Positions 25,141 through 36,018 of a stretch of DNA of 64,000 bases are shown here, in pieces. The first letter of the stretch is position 1. Each line of letters opens with the position of its first letter. The position numbers and the translations under genes were made by a program. The DNA is from JACQXM01 sp964569425 (GTDB lineage Bacteria > Planctomycetota > Phycisphaerae > UBA1845), in assembly GCA_964569425.1 (NCBI GenBank), contig CAZMVD010000002.1, forward strand, positions 29,441-93,440, in the 5' to 3' direction. Below the pieces are notes generated by a model. It did no database searches, was not told where the DNA came from, and saw only the letters and a list, made by a program, of their open reading frames with translations.

Positions 25141-25194
25141 AGAACGACAATTCGCTCGCCCGTCCCACGCCGGACGACAGGCGTGCCCTTCCGC

Positions 25195-26751
25195 CTATTC
25201 CCATTCAATGGTGGCCGGCGGTTTCGACGAAATGTCGTAGACCACACGGTTGATGCCGCGCACTTCGTTCATGATCCGCGAAGCGATACGTCCCAGCACT
25301 TCATAGTCGATGTGCACCCAGTCGGCGGTCATAAAGTCCGCGCTTTCCACCAGCCGCACCGCCACCACGTGTTGACCCGCGTAACTGCGGTCGTCACCCA
25401 TCACGCCCACGGTGCTCACCGGCAGGAGCACACCGAGCGCCTGCGCGATCTTGGGGTACCAGCCCGCCGCGCGAATCTCTTCGATGATGATATCATCCGC
25501 AGCACGCAGCAGTCGCAGGCGGTCGTGGGTGACCGCCCCAATGATTCGCACCGCCAGTCCGGGACCGGGAAAGGGATGCCGCCAGACGATTTCCTCGGGC
25601 AGACCGAGATGCTCGCCCACTCGGCGCACTTCGTCTTTGAACAGGTCGCGGAGCGGTTCCACCAACTCGAAGCCCAACTCCGCCGGTAGGCCCCCGACGT
25701 TGTGGTGTAGCTTGATGTTGGCCGTCTTGCCCGCAGCACCGTGCCCCGATTCGATCACGTCCGGGTAGAGCGTACCCTGCGCCAGAAAACGCGCGCCGGG
25801 AATCGACAGCGCCTCCTTCTTGAACACTTCGATGAACTCGTGGCCGATGATCCTGCGCTTCTGCTGCGGATCGGTCACCTCTTCAAGTCTCGACAGAAAC
25901 CGCTCGCCCGCGTCGGCCACCCGCAGGTCCACCTTGAAATGCTGACGGAAGGTCTGCTCCACCAGGTCCACTTCGCGGTTGCGCATCAGCCCGTTGTCCA
26001 CGAAGATACAGGTAAGCCGCTCACCGATGGCCTCGTGGATCAGCGCCGCCGTAACGCTGCTGTCGACGCCGCCGGAAAGGCCGCAGATGACCCGATCCTG
26101 CGTCCCCACGCGCGCCCGGATCGACTCGACCGCATCGTGAATGACATTGCTCACCTGCCAATCGCCGGTGCAGCCGCAGACGTCGTAAAGGAAATTCCGC
26201 AGAATCTGCTGGCCGAAGGGGGTGTGCGTCACCTCCGGGTGGAATTGCACGCCGTAGAACGGCCGGGTGCGATGACGCACCGCGGCGTAGGGGCAATGCG
26301 CCGTGCGCGCCAGCGGCTCGAACTCCGACGACAATTCCGTCACCACGTCGCCATGGCTCATCCACACCGTGGACTGCGACGGGACGCGCTGGAAGAGCAC
26401 GTCGGCATGGAGCACCTCCAGCGGCGTACGCCCGAACTCGCGCGATTCCCCCCCCCGCACCCCGCCGCCGAGCATCTCACAAGCCAGTTGCAGCCCGTAA
26501 CAGATGCCCAGAATGGGCAGGCCCATCTCCATCACCTCAGCCCGGCAACGCGGAGCGCCTTCGGCATACACGCTTTGCGGCCCGCCCGAGAAGATCAGCC
26601 CGACGGTGTTCTGTGCGCGCAGCTCCTCGGGCTTGACCTGTGGTCCGACGATCACACTGTGCACGTGGTTCTCGCGCACCCGCCGTGCAATGAGCTGCAC
26701 GTACTGTCCGCCGAAGTCGAGGATGGCGATGGTCGGGGGAGTCTTGCTCAA
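25195..26751 (-). CDS. guaA: GMP synthase (glutamine-hydrolysing)
   Basis: 518 residues with a TTG start at 26749-26751, preceded by GGAG at 9 bases; the TTG overlaps the upstream TGA (TTGA). An ATG at 26781 lacks a ribosome site. Converts XMP, glutamine and ATP to GMP. The N-terminal glutamine amidotransferase has FGGQY (13-17), the catalytic Cys in GICYGLQLA (C84), and FHPEV (about 185). The synthetase part has the PP-loop [10 protein letters not shown] (about 232-241) and the dimerisation domain ([17 protein letters not shown]) ending in TIEWE. Part of a GMP-synthesis cluster with guaB. Confidence 0.95.
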   Translation of the reverse strand: MSKTPPTIAILDFGGQYVQLIARRVRENHVHSVIVGPQVKPEELRAQNTVGLIFSGGPQSVYAEGAPRCRAEVMEMGLPILGICYGLQLACEMLGGGVRGGESREFGRTPLEVLHADVLFQRVPSQSTVWMSHGDVVTELSSEFEPLARTAHCPYAAVRHRTRPFYGVQFHPEVTHTPFGQQILRNFLYDVCGCTGDWQVSNVIHDAVESIRARVGTQDRVICGLSGGVDSSVTAALIHEAIGERLTCIFVDNGLMRNREVDLVEQTFRQHFKVDLRVADAGERFLSRLEEVTDPQQKRRIIGHEFIEVFKKEALSIPGARFLAQGTLYPDVIESGHGAAGKTANIKLHHNVGGLPAELGFELVEPLRDLFKDEVRRVGEHLGLPEEIVWRHPFPGPGLAVRIIGAVTHDRLRLLRAADDIIIEEIRAAGWYPKIAQALGVLLPVSTVGVMGDDRSYAGQHVVAVRLVESADFMTADWVHIDYEVLGRIASRIMNEVRGINRVVYDISSKPPATIEWE

Positions 26752-27722
26752 AAGACGATTCTCCAACGCGAGAAAGCCCATTCGTATACCATGTTCAGCC
26801 CGAACCACCACCCCGCCCCCGCAGCGGTCAGGATCAGCGGAGCGCCCGCGGCCACAAAGAAACTCACCCGCCCGCGCGTGCGCGGGGGCGCCGTGGACCC
26901 GAGCCGCAACATCCAGAACCACCACCACACGACGGTGAGCGCCGCCACAGCGCCGGCAGCAACCTCAAACATGACGCGCGGCGGATGCCACGACCAGCGC
27001 GCGATGGCCCCGATGTACGCGAGGGGTACGGGCGCCAGCAGCCCGGCCGCAAGAACCAGCGGAATCAGCCAGGCAGAACTGTAATGCAGTGCTGCGGTCA
27101 TGCGCTGTTCGCGGCGCAGGGGCGCCAGATGCGCCAATGACATTCCCCAACGCAACAGGAGCATCGCCAGCCCGGCGATAAACCAGCCGCCCACAAAGGC
27201 ACCGACCATCGCAATGACCATCTGCGACGGGTTCCACCACAGGTCCACGTAACTTTCCGGCGCCAGCGTCGGCGGCAAAGGCCGCGGTGTTTCCGCCACG
27301 TGGCGCCAGCCGCCGCCGCGTGGCGCGATCGAACCCGTCGGCTCGATCGCCGGTACCGCACTCACCCACCGCCATCCGACCTGCGACGTTTGGAATAGCG
27401 CCAACCCCAGCGAAAAAAACGTCAGGTTGATGCACAGGAATTGACGTGAAGCCGCCGAGGACCGCATCCTCGCCAGGTGATTCAGCCGTCCGGCGCCGGC
27501 AAACCAGACCCACTTGCACATGGCGAACCAACCCAATTCCCCTGCGAGATAGGCCTGCGCATAGGGCGATAGATCCACTCCGGTGGCGCGGTCGTCACCG
27601 AAATCCAGTTCACAAAGCGGACAGCGTGAGGGCGCGGGCGTGGCCAGCCGTTGACCGCACGCGGGGCAGCGAACCAGCCCGCTGCCGCCCCCCCGCGAAG
27701 CTGTCGTTTCGGCCTGTTGCAA
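26748..27722 (-). CDS. Zinc-ribbon membrane protein of unknown function
   Basis: 324 residues. An N-terminal zinc ribbon has CPACGQRL (about 19-26) and CPLCELD (about 34-40). Then come at least five hydrophobic segments, among them [48 protein letters not shown], and a final segment near [12 protein letters not shown]. Its TGA overlaps the guaA TTG start, so the two are probably translated together. Function unknown. It sits between the small lipoprotein after guaB and guaA. Confidence 0.7.
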   Translation of the reverse strand: MQQAETTASRGGGSGLVRCPACGQRLATPAPSRCPLCELDFGDDRATGVDLSPYAQAYLAGELGWFAMCKWVWFAGAGRLNHLARMRSSAASRQFLCINLTFFSLGLALFQTSQVGWRWVSAVPAIEPTGSIAPRGGGWRHVAETPRPLPPTLAPESYVDLWWNPSQMVIAMVGAFVGGWFIAGLAMLLLRWGMSLAHLAPLRREQRMTAALHYSSAWLIPLVLAAGLLAPVPLAYIGAIARWSWHPPRVMFEVAAGAVAALTVVWWWFWMLRLGSTAPPRTRGRVSFFVAAGAPLILTAAGAGWWFGLNMVYEWAFSRWRIVF

Positions 27723-27956
27723 ACGATTGGTCTCCTAGACGAGTCCGATCATGGCCTGCCGCGACCGGTTTCCCGATCGCAACGCCCACCAGACGTTCTT
27801 CGATATCCGCCGGGCGTTTATCGCTGCGGGCCAAGTCCCGCAAACCACGCTACGCCCTCGGGGTAGCGCTCGATGCGTAGATGGCCGCAAGCCGACGCCC
27901 CCCGCGATGGGGCGGAGTCCGGAAAGGGTCTACGCGCGGTCCGCAGGGGCGCAGGA

Positions 27957-28457
27957 CTAAGTACCGTCTGAATTCGCGACCGTACGTGGTACGCGGGCGG
28001 CGTCGTATGGGCCGAAACATCGTTCATCGCTGATGCGACCGTCGCTGACCATGAGCCGCCACGGCGGCGTGACCACCACGCTGATGGCGGAAAATACCGT
28101 GCTGACTAGAAACCGACTGGGGTCGTACACCAAGTGCCAGTATTCCGCACCAGTCCAGGCATTCACGTTATCCTCGCTGGCCGTGTACACGCCCGGGTTT
28201 TCGTACAACAGCGGACCGTGGCTCACACCATCATCCCGCGTGGGAAAGCGAGCCTCTACATAGGGGCGACGCAGGTCGCTGGGGTGCCCCTCGGCCGCAC
28301 GCACCGCCTCCACCGAAGGCGTCGTGACCGCCCGGGGCGGCGCTTTCGGGTCACGCCAGGGGTTGACCATCCGTTGGCAGCCCCCCAGGACTACGGCGCA
28401 CAGCAAGCAAGCGCGCACCATGGCTGCCCGCCGAGACGAAGTAGGATGCCTAGTCAT
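27957..28457 (-). CDS. Small lipoprotein
   Basis: 166 residues. The ATG at 28455-28457 lies 8 bases inside the end of guaB. A signal peptide with lipobox VLGGC is at about residues 22-26. The mature part contains the blocks VEARFPTRDDGVSHGPLLYE and EYWHLVYDPSRFLV, with a hydrophobic segment (STVFSAISVVVTPPW). Nothing in the family databases I recall matches it. Its coupling to guaB suggests the order arose by operon packing. Confidence 0.65.
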   Translation of the reverse strand: MTRHPTSSRRAAMVRACLLCAVVLGGCQRMVNPWRDPKAPPRAVTTPSVEAVRAAEGHPSDLRRPYVEARFPTRDDGVSHGPLLYENPGVYTASEDNVNAWTGAEYWHLVYDPSRFLVSTVFSAISVVVTPPWRLMVSDGRISDERCFGPYDAARVPRTVANSDGT

Positions 28458-29949
28458 GGTTTTGTTCCGTGGCATAATTAGGTGACTCCCGGGTGATGGT
28501 GACATCGTGCGGGTGCGACTCGGCCGCACCCGCCGCCGAAACACGGCAGAACGCGGTCTGCGTGCGCAGTTCGTCGATGGTCCTGGTGCCGCAGTAGCCC
28601 ATGCCGGCGCGCAATCCTCCGACCAGTTGATACACAAAGTCCGAAAGCGGGCCGCGGAAAGGAACCCGACCCTCGACCCCCTCGGGCACCAGTTTGCTCG
28701 ACGGCGCGGCAGCGCGCTGGCCGTAGCGCTCGGCCGAACCCTTGACCATCGCGCCCAGCGAACCCATGCCGCGGTACTCCTTGAACCGCCGCCCCCGCCA
28801 GATGACCGACTCGCCCGGCGCCTCCTCCAGGCCCGCAAAAAGCGAGCCGATCATGGCACAATGGGCGCCCGCGGCGAGTGCCTTGGTGATGTCACCAGAC
28901 TGTCGGATGCCTCCGTCGGCGACCACCGGCACACGCGCCTGGTCCGCCACGGCGCACACGTTCATGATCGCACTCAGTTGCGGCACCCCCACGCCCGAGA
29001 CCACCCGCGTGGTGCAGATGCTGCCCGGACCGATGCCCACCTTGAGCGCATCGGCCCCGGCGTCGATCAGGTCCTTCGCTGCCTCCGTGGTCGCAATGTT
29101 GCCCGCGATCAACTCAATATCCCACCGTCGGCGGATCTCGCGCACGGTTTCCAGCACGTTGTCGCTGTGTCCGTGTGCGGTATCCACGGCGATCACATCC
29201 ACGCCCGCCTCCAGCAGGGATTCGACTCGCTCATAATCGTGCACCCCCACCGCCGCACCGGCGCGCAAACGACCACGCTCGTCCTTGCAGCTTGTCGGAT
29301 AGTTGCGGCTCCGTTCTATGTCGCGCATCGTGATCAATCCGGCCAGGCGGTTCTCGCGATCGACCAGCAGCAGTTTCTCCACCTTGGCGCGCTTGAGAAT
29401 GTCATGCGCCTCGTCGAGCGTGGTGTTGGGCGGGCCGGTAACCAGGTGCCGGGCGGTCATGACGTCGCGAATCTTCAGACTTTCGTTCTCCAGGAACTTC
29501 AGATCGCGCCGCGTGATGATTCCCACCAGCCGCGCGTCTTCTTCGACAATGGGGACCCCGGAGATATTCTGGAGCGACATCAGTTCCTTCGCCCGGGCCA
29601 CCGGATCATCCGGCGCCAAGGTCACAGGATCGAGAATCACTCCGCTTTCCGAGCGCTTTACCTTGTGCACCTCGCGGCATTGCGCTTCGATGCTCAGGTT
29701 CTTGTGGATGATGCCGATGCCCCCCTCTTGCGCCAGGGCAATGGCCAGCCGCGACTCGGTCACCGTGTCCATCGCCGCCGAAACCAGCGGGATGTTCAGC
29801 CGTACTTTGCGGGTGAGCTGTGAGCTGACGTCGATCTGATCCGGCAGGACCGATGAACGCCGCGGCAACAGGAGGACATCGTCGAAGGTGAGCGCGTCCT
29901 GGGCGATTCGTGAATGCAGGGGGAACGACGGCGCCGGGCCGGATGCCAT
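28450..29949 (-). CDS. guaB: Inosine-5'-monophosphate dehydrogenase
   Basis: 499 residues. Oxidises IMP to XMP, first committed step of GMP synthesis. The barrel begins at [13 protein letters not shown] (20-32). Two CBS domains are inserted at about 105-220 ([40 protein letters not shown]). The catalytic Cys is in [11 protein letters not shown], with GVPQLSAI and the flap [10 protein letters not shown]. The C-terminal RTIDELR is present. The next gene starts 8 bases before its stop. Guanine-nucleotide supply genes here share one direction. Confidence 0.95.
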   Translation of the reverse strand: MASGPAPSFPLHSRIAQDALTFDDVLLLPRRSSVLPDQIDVSSQLTRKVRLNIPLVSAAMDTVTESRLAIALAQEGGIGIIHKNLSIEAQCREVHKVKRSESGVILDPVTLAPDDPVARAKELMSLQNISGVPIVEEDARLVGIITRRDLKFLENESLKIRDVMTARHLVTGPPNTTLDEAHDILKRAKVEKLLLVDRENRLAGLITMRDIERSRNYPTSCKDERGRLRAGAAVGVHDYERVESLLEAGVDVIAVDTAHGHSDNVLETVREIRRRWDIELIAGNIATTEAAKDLIDAGADALKVGIGPGSICTTRVVSGVGVPQLSAIMNVCAVADQARVPVVADGGIRQSGDITKALAAGAHCAMIGSLFAGLEEAPGESVIWRGRRFKEYRGMGSLGAMVKGSAERYGQRAAAPSSKLVPEGVEGRVPFRGPLSDFVYQLVGGLRAGMGYCGTRTIDELRTQTAFCRVSAAGAAESHPHDVTITRESPNYATEQNHD

Positions 29950-30094
29950 GCAGGGGTGCCTTTCGCAACGTTTCTGAGAACGAGAGTCTTACGGGTTGGG
30001 CCCGCGTCCGTCAAGTCCCGGCCGCCAAGGCGCTGCGCCGCAGCGGCGGCGCCGAACCGCTACTTGGCACGAAGCCGATCGCGTGCTTCTTCAA

Positions 30095-32890
30095 CTATTC
30101 GGGCAGGCCGGGGTAGCAAACGCAGTTGTCCACCGCCACGCGGTTGCCCTTGTCGTTGGTCAGCAAGGTGGACAGCGGGTTTTCGTCGAGGAAGCAGAAG
30201 TCCAGCGCGGTGCAATTGTTCAAGGGCAGGAAATTGATGCAGGCCATGTTGTACGGGCCCGGCGTGCTCTCTACCGCTTTGGTTGAGGGATCCGAAATCA
30301 CTGCATAGAAAATCCGTCCGAGCGCCTCGTTAACGTTCAGCATAAGCACCGAGGTAAACAGGGTATCGCCCGGGCAGGGGCCCATGCTGATGAAGTCCAG
30401 GCAGGCGGGATCGTATTCAATCAGGAACTGGCCACCGGCCACGTTGTCCGCACCGACCCCGATGTGCACGTACACGTTGATCGTGCGACCGTCATCGGTA
30501 CATGTCGGGTCGTTGTCATCTTCACATATGCATACGCCGGTGCCCGAGGGACAGTCCCGGTCCGTGGCGCAGGGCGCCCCGCTGATGCTGCACAGCTTAT
30601 CGGCCAGTTCAAAACAGAGGGGGGTATCTTCGGCACATTCGCACAGTCCGGTCTCGAAGTTGCATGGGCCGCGCGGGCAATCCAGGTGACTCGTGCACGT
30701 CAACGTAGTGATATCCGTGCCCTGACATACGCCCTTCACGCAGCGGTCGTCGAAGGTGCAGTCGAGTCCGTCTTCGCAGAAGGTCCCGGTGTTGGGAAGG
30801 TGCGCCACGATACCCGTGGTCGGGTCGCAGACATCATCCGTGCACACGTCGCCGTCATCGATCGGCGTTAACTCGCCGGTCACCGGATGGCAGCACTCAA
30901 TGGCGGCATGGTAGTTCCGCCGGTAGCTGCACACGCCATCTTTGCACAAATCGGCCGTACACACGTTGGCGTCGTCGCAGTCCTCCGGCGTGTCGCAGGG
31001 TATGCACCCGGGAATCTGAGTACCTTCACACCGACCCTCGACGCAACGATCTTCGACCGTACAGATGTTCCCGTCATCGCACGGCCCTGGAATACAGGTG
31101 TGCAGGATTAATCCGCGAATGGCATCGGCAATGTCCGCCACCGGGTCGGTTGAGGCGAAAGCGACGCCCCCGGTTCCCGCGGCCAGGTCCGCGGCCAGCG
31201 CCAGCACGCAGGCGTTCGAACCCGTGCCCGTGATCGGCGAAACAAAAGCGTTGTGCTGATTGGCAATCTGGATGGCGTTGTCGATCGACTCCCGGTCGTC
31301 GCCCGGGTCGTTGCAGCCGTCCGGCAGGTTGCCGTTGCAGGGGCCCTCGTCGCTGATCGGTACGATCAACCGCTGTGAACCCGGCGTCCAGGCAAACCGC
31401 TCCGCCACAATCGCGGTGGCCGGCCCCCATGACTCGAACGAAGAGAGCGCGTCAGGAAAGTCGCAACTGCCTGGATCGCCCGGCACCGCGGAGCCCAGCA
31501 GCGTCACCACGTCATCCGACAGGCAGGAGAACGGCCCGCCCCGCGTCTCGGTGATGCCCAGTATGGTGGGCGACACATCCAACCCCTCGGCCGCCATGTC
31601 CGCGACCAACTGTGTGATCTGCGTGCACAGCGCGAAGGCCTCGTCGGTCATCGAGCCCGAAGTGTCCATGATGAACACCACGTCCACCGGCGGGCAGATC
31701 GGTGGCACGTCACAGGGAACGCAATCGGGAATAAGCGAATGCGAACAAACGCCGCCGGTGCATGCGTCGATCGTGCACCCGTTATCGTCCAGGCAATCGG
31801 CATCGACTTCGCACTCGGGCGTGGGGCCCGTCCCTCCGCCGCCACCGCCGCCTCCACTGCCGATCGGTGGCGGTTCCTGGGAGATCGGACAACCCTTCGC
31901 GTCCACCGCCTGACCTGGGGGTGAATCAGGGCATTCATCCGTGTCGTCGTTCACCCCGTCGCCGTCACTGTCGCGCTGATTGGGCGCGCAGCCCAACGGG
32001 TCCGCCGCGGCGCCCAGCGCCGTTCCCGGACAACGATCCAGGTCGTCGGTAACCCCGTCGCCATCGGCGTCCAACTGGCTGGGCGCACAACCCACGCTGT
32101 TGACCACCGAATCATGGAACGTCCCCGGACACTGGTCCCGACTGTCTACTACGCCGTCGCCGTCGCTGTCGCGCTGATCCGCAGCGCAACCCGCGGCATC
32201 CACGCTTGCGCCCGTGCGGGTTCCCGGACACTGATCGGCGGCGTCGTTCACGCCGTCGCCATCGGAATCGCGCTGCGCCGAAGAGCAGCCCAGCGCATCG
32301 ACCGCGGCGCCGGTTTCCGTATCCGGGCAAGTATCTGTTTCGTCCGCCACGCCATCGCCATCGGCGTCGGCGGGTGGACTAACGATCGGGCAACCGTCGC
32401 TATTTACCTCGGCACCCGCAGGTGTGTCCGGACAAAGATCGTCTTCGTCGGCTATGCCGTCATTGTCCGAATCGACCCCAATATCCTGGCCGGGAGGCGG
32501 CTCGTTGTCGTTGCCGTCCCCGGAGCCCCTCAGCGGGGCGCAACTGGCAGTCAGCATGGAAAACATCCCGATCAGCGCCAGTACGACCGCGCGCCGGAAT
32601 CGTCCCTCTGCGCCATGAGCAAGTCCATTGACAATTGGCACTACACGGGAGAACGGAAGTGGGCTTGCACAGGAATCAACATCGCTGTTACGAAGGGGCG
32701 CAACGGAAGCCAATAGATTCCGCACAGCCTTACCGTGCGCAGTGACTTTACTTGCTTCTTCCCTCATCCCCATGGCCACGGCTTTCCAAGGCCGAGGTGC
32801 GACGCCGATGTTCCCTCCGGGCGCCGTACCAGTATCCAACGACGACACATCTGTCGTCGCGTTGCGGCGTCCGTGCCCCATCCCGCACAA
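30095..32890 (-). CDS. Large secreted protein: TSP3-type repeats, VWA domain and cysteine-rich tail
   Basis: Up to 931 residues. The start is uncertain: the first ATG lies far ahead of the signal-like segment (VLALIGMFSMLTASC), and a GTG at 32639-32641 would give a normal-length signal. After a lipobox-like ASC come about six thrombospondin type 3-like repeats (DGDGVNDDTDECP and similar). A Gly/Pro spacer follows. The von Willebrand A domain has the metal site DTSGSM near residue 410. Next are repeated cysteine modules (CTVDDRC, GVCSY types). The last 120 residues resemble a cohesin-like beta domain (YDPACLDFISMG). It is probably a calcium-binding surface protein. Confidence 0.75.
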   Translation of the reverse strand: MCGMGHGRRNATTDVSSLDTGTAPGGNIGVAPRPWKAVAMGMREEASKVTAHGKAVRNLLASVAPLRNSDVDSCASPLPFSRVVPIVNGLAHGAEGRFRRAVVLALIGMFSMLTASCAPLRGSGDGNDNEPPPGQDIGVDSDNDGIADEDDLCPDTPAGAEVNSDGCPIVSPPADADGDGVADETDTCPDTETGAAVDALGCSSAQRDSDGDGVNDAADQCPGTRTGASVDAAGCAADQRDSDGDGVVDSRDQCPGTFHDSVVNSVGCAPSQLDADGDGVTDDLDRCPGTALGAAADPLGCAPNQRDSDGDGVNDDTDECPDSPPGQAVDAKGCPISQEPPPIGSGGGGGGGGTGPTPECEVDADCLDDNGCTIDACTGGVCSHSLIPDCVPCDVPPICPPVDVVFIMDTSGSMTDEAFALCTQITQLVADMAAEGLDVSPTILGITETRGGPFSCLSDDVVTLLGSAVPGDPGSCDFPDALSSFESWGPATAIVAERFAWTPGSQRLIVPISDEGPCNGNLPDGCNDPGDDRESIDNAIQIANQHNAFVSPITGTGSNACVLALAADLAAGTGGVAFASTDPVADIADAIRGLILHTCIPGPCDDGNICTVEDRCVEGRCEGTQIPGCIPCDTPEDCDDANVCTADLCKDGVCSYRRNYHAAIECCHPVTGELTPIDDGDVCTDDVCDPTTGIVAHLPNTGTFCEDGLDCTFDDRCVKGVCQGTDITTLTCTSHLDCPRGPCNFETGLCECAEDTPLCFELADKLCSISGAPCATDRDCPSGTGVCICEDDNDPTCTDDGRTINVYVHIGVGADNVAGGQFLIEYDPACLDFISMGPCPGDTLFTSVLMLNVNEALGRIFYAVISDPSTKAVESTPGPYNMACINFLPLNNCTALDFCFLDENPLSTLLTNDKGNRVAVDNCVCYPGLPE

Positions 32891-32984
32891 GCAGTGTCGA
32901 GGGTCTGCCCCTCGCTTACTTTATCCCTTTCCGGGCCAAAAAGCTACTGGCTGTCGGACTAGAAATCCGGTTATATGCGCGGCG

Positions 32985-35525
32985 TCAGGGACCGGTATAC
33001 ACTGAAACGAACACCCCGAAATCGAGCCGGTCCACGTCCGAATCGCCGTCGTAATCAAACACCCTGCGACATTCGTCGTCCGGCCCAACGAAACCCGGAC
33101 CCGATACACTCCCACTGAAGCAATTCTGCAAGGCGTGGAAATCAAACAGGTCCAGGTCGCCGTCGTCATCCCAATCGCCCAGCAGACAGCCATCTCGACA
33201 GACGAGCGTGGCCTGGCATTCCGGAACACCGCCCGCAGACAGGCAATCTTGCGCACTAATGAGCGGGAGGCCGAACTCAGCCAGACAGAAGCCGCCCAGT
33301 TGCGGCGGGAAGCAGCAATCCCCCTGCGGCGGACACACGCAAGCCCCCAACGGATTCGTGTCCGGGCAAAGATCGAAACAATCCGGCACGCCGTCGCCGT
33401 CGCGATCATCATAGGTGTCGCAATCGTCGGGGATGCCGTCACCGTCGCAATCCGGCTCGCATTCGTCCGGAACCAGGTTGCCATTGCAATCCGGGCTCAC
33501 GTGGCCGTCGCCGTCCGGATCCGAAGGGTCTACGTCGCAGGTATCCGGCACGCCGTTTTCGTTGCAGTCGCGCTCGCACTCGTCGGGCACGCCGTTGTTG
33601 TTGCAGTCGGTGCTGGTTCCGCACGGCGGCACGCAGTCCGGCGCGGCACAGGAAATGTCGCACGCGTCCGCAATCTCATTGTCGTTGCAATCGATCAGCG
33701 CCAGCTTGGGCCCGATCGTCGCCGCGGTCACGTCCGGAAATGGTCCCGGCTTGAACAGCCCGAGGGTAATGGTTGTGGGGCCCGGCTCGACATTGGCGGA
33801 AAAGCGGAAGTTGTACAGCGTGCCCCAGCGCAGCGCATTGGCATTCGGGTCGGACGCATGAGCCTCAGTGGCCCAGTTGATCTCATCCGTAATCTTGGAC
33901 ACCACCCAATCCGTGCCGTCGAACGGCTCGCCGCTGTGGTAATCGACATCGTGAAAGCCGACGTCGGCCACCAGCGCCCCCGGCGGCAGCGGTACGGTGA
34001 ACGAACCGCCCGAACGATCCGAATTCAGGTTATACAGCGCGTATTCGTAGTGGTAGTATCCGGTTCCCAGATCGGTCGCCTTCGCCGCCAGAATGAACAG
34101 CCCCTCCGCCGGAAGCTGAATGTCCGTTTCCACCACCGTTGGGTCCTGGTCCTTCCACGCGCGAATGGCCGGTCGATAGCGCTGCGTTAGCTTGTCGGGG
34201 TCGGTGGAAAAAGAGGCGGTATACCTTCCCATCGTATTGGGACCGCTGAACTGGATCCGGCGGTGCGAAGCGTTGTTGTTGCCGTTGCCCGCCGCTGCGT
34301 CATCCGGCGTTACATATAGCGCTTCCGCGTAATACAGGGCCCCGGGGTTTTCCAACGAATCAATATCGTTGTTCCCAACAACGATTCGGCGACAAATCTG
34401 GTCGCCTGAGGCGCATCCCTCCGGCACGCTGAACGGAAACGGGAATGAACCCGTGTGCGCGTTAATTTGCGACCGAGGTCCAAGCGCTGCCTGTTCGCCA
34501 TTCAAGTTGGCCAAATAGACATCAGAACACCCCACGCCCAAAAGTGTCCCCGGGTTGCCGCTTCCAGGAGGATGGGGGTTAATGCAGGCCCCGCATTCAT
34601 TCTCAAGCGTTGCGAAGAATCCATGTTTGACCCACGCTAGGCCGATTTGCTCGAACCGATTGCCCTTAAGCCGATAGAACTGCTGCCCGATGACTGGATG
34701 TTGGTTGTTGTTAGGAAACCATACCGCCGGCTGATCACCAAGATTACAGGATACGGTCCCGAATGAAAACGACGAAACGCCGCCCACCGTGTCATAGCTA
34801 AGGCCCGCCCCGCGAATATCATGCACCACTACGTCAGGCCCGACGATCGACGCCAGCGCTCCGCGCGGATCCGGCTCCTGCCGCGTCGCCGCCTGCTCCC
34901 CCGTATCATCCAGCCGTTGCAGCGTCGCACGCAGCAGGAACGACCCCGCCCGCCGTTTCGTCCAGTCCTCGTCCCCCAGCCGCCGCGCCCAGCCCGATGT
35001 CAACCGTATGTCATCGCTGCCTAGCGTCAGATTCCCGCCCACGCGGTCGAACATCAGCATCACGTCGTGCAGCACCAGCCCCTCGGCCGGATCACCCGCG
35101 GCGTCAAACAGCATCCAGCCTTTTTCAGACAGATATTCGCGTATTGCAAGCCGCGGCCGCGCGACATCGACAACCCCCGAGGACGACGCCAAACGCATCC
35201 CTGTGGCAAAGACAATTTCTCCGTTGAACTGTCGCACATCTTCCTGCCCCTCGCCGACCAGCAGTCGAGAGTCTGCCGACGTGTCCAGGAAACAGGAGTG
35301 ATCCCGCGGTCCGACGTCGCTGCGGCGTGAGCGCTGCACCGCATCGAACGGACAGACGCCCGCCAGGTCGCCCTCAAACCACAACCGGCCCTGACCTTCC
35401 GTCAGCGTCCATTGCGAGGCCTCCGGCAACACGGCTTGCGCGTGCGACTGCCCAACTCGCAGCCCGAAAGGAATGACCTTGATGGCCAGAACCAAGAGGA
35501 TGGCGGTCAGGCATATTCTTCGCAT
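32985..35525 (-). CDS. Large secreted protein with Asn/Asp repeat region and dockerin-like C-terminus
   Basis: 846 residues from the ATG at 35523-35525, with GGGGAGAGG upstream. The signal peptide (MRRICLTAILLVLAIKV) is followed by a mature N-terminal region of unknown fold (about 60-560). About 600-700 are short repeats of the NNNGVPDECERDCN type, and then calcium-loop repeats (DGDGIPDDCDTYDD, DRDGDGVPDCFDLCPDT). A cysteine block (CCFPPQLGGFCLAEFG) and a dockerin-like pair (GDWDDDGDLDLFDF, FDYDGDSDVDRLDF) end the protein. Acts outside the cytoplasm. It is on the same strand as the TSP3/VWA gene but about 90 bases apart. Confidence 0.75.
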   Translation of the reverse strand: MRRICLTAILLVLAIKVIPFGLRVGQSHAQAVLPEASQWTLTEGQGRLWFEGDLAGVCPFDAVQRSRRSDVGPRDHSCFLDTSADSRLLVGEGQEDVRQFNGEIVFATGMRLASSSGVVDVARPRLAIREYLSEKGWMLFDAAGDPAEGLVLHDVMLMFDRVGGNLTLGSDDIRLTSGWARRLGDEDWTKRRAGSFLLRATLQRLDDTGEQAATRQEPDPRGALASIVGPDVVVHDIRGAGLSYDTVGGVSSFSFGTVSCNLGDQPAVWFPNNNQHPVIGQQFYRLKGNRFEQIGLAWVKHGFFATLENECGACINPHPPGSGNPGTLLGVGCSDVYLANLNGEQAALGPRSQINAHTGSFPFPFSVPEGCASGDQICRRIVVGNNDIDSLENPGALYYAEALYVTPDDAAAGNGNNNASHRRIQFSGPNTMGRYTASFSTDPDKLTQRYRPAIRAWKDQDPTVVETDIQLPAEGLFILAAKATDLGTGYYHYEYALYNLNSDRSGGSFTVPLPPGALVADVGFHDVDYHSGEPFDGTDWVVSKITDEINWATEAHASDPNANALRWGTLYNFRFSANVEPGPTTITLGLFKPGPFPDVTAATIGPKLALIDCNDNEIADACDISCAAPDCVPPCGTSTDCNNNGVPDECERDCNENGVPDTCDVDPSDPDGDGHVSPDCNGNLVPDECEPDCDGDGIPDDCDTYDDRDGDGVPDCFDLCPDTNPLGACVCPPQGDCCFPPQLGGFCLAEFGLPLISAQDCLSAGGVPECQATLVCRDGCLLGDWDDDGDLDLFDFHALQNCFSGSVSGPGFVGPDDECRRVFDYDGDSDVDRLDFGVFVSVYTGP

Positions 35526-36018
35526 GGACGTTCGCCTCTCCCCGCGCCCCGTGCGCATCGGACGATCCTGACGTCGAAACGAGAAGAAGCACGAGCGAGC
35601 GACCCGATTCTTCACCCGCGCCAGGAAAGCGAACGTCACCTCTCCACTGGCTTCCTGCTCCGGTCCGACGATCCCCCCAGCAGGCCGGTAACCTACCCTG
35701 CCACTGTAGCAGTCCATGTCTGTCGATTCAACAAAAAGCCCCCGGAATCAGTGGTGTGCCCAACCATTCAGCCCTTATCGAGCCAGAGTCCCACCGGCTT
35801 CAGCTCCACTTCGACAACCGCCGGTGTCCGATAACACGACTGCATTGAAGCGACATCTCCGCGGGAATATACTGGTTCGTCACCGGCGCATAGATGGGGG
35901 CGAACACGGTCGCACGAGCGAATTCGTCACGGGGCGCGCCGTCTCCACTCGATTTGCGTCGCTAAGATGGTAGCAGGGGAAGGACGTTTCTGGTTCAAAC
36001 TGTTGGAGAGGCGGAAAG
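35526..36018. other. Divergent intergenic region
   Basis: About 490 bases between the two large secreted-protein genes. Nothing protein-like was found. The last 20 bases before 36019 contain the ribosome site GGAGAGGCGG of the following gene. No repeated structure recognised; promoters of both genes should lie here. Confidence 0.4.

Noticed and set aside
28458..28838. N-terminal extension of the lipoprotein after guaB
   Set aside because: It is guaB in another frame; the lipobox lies correctly behind the ATG at 28457.
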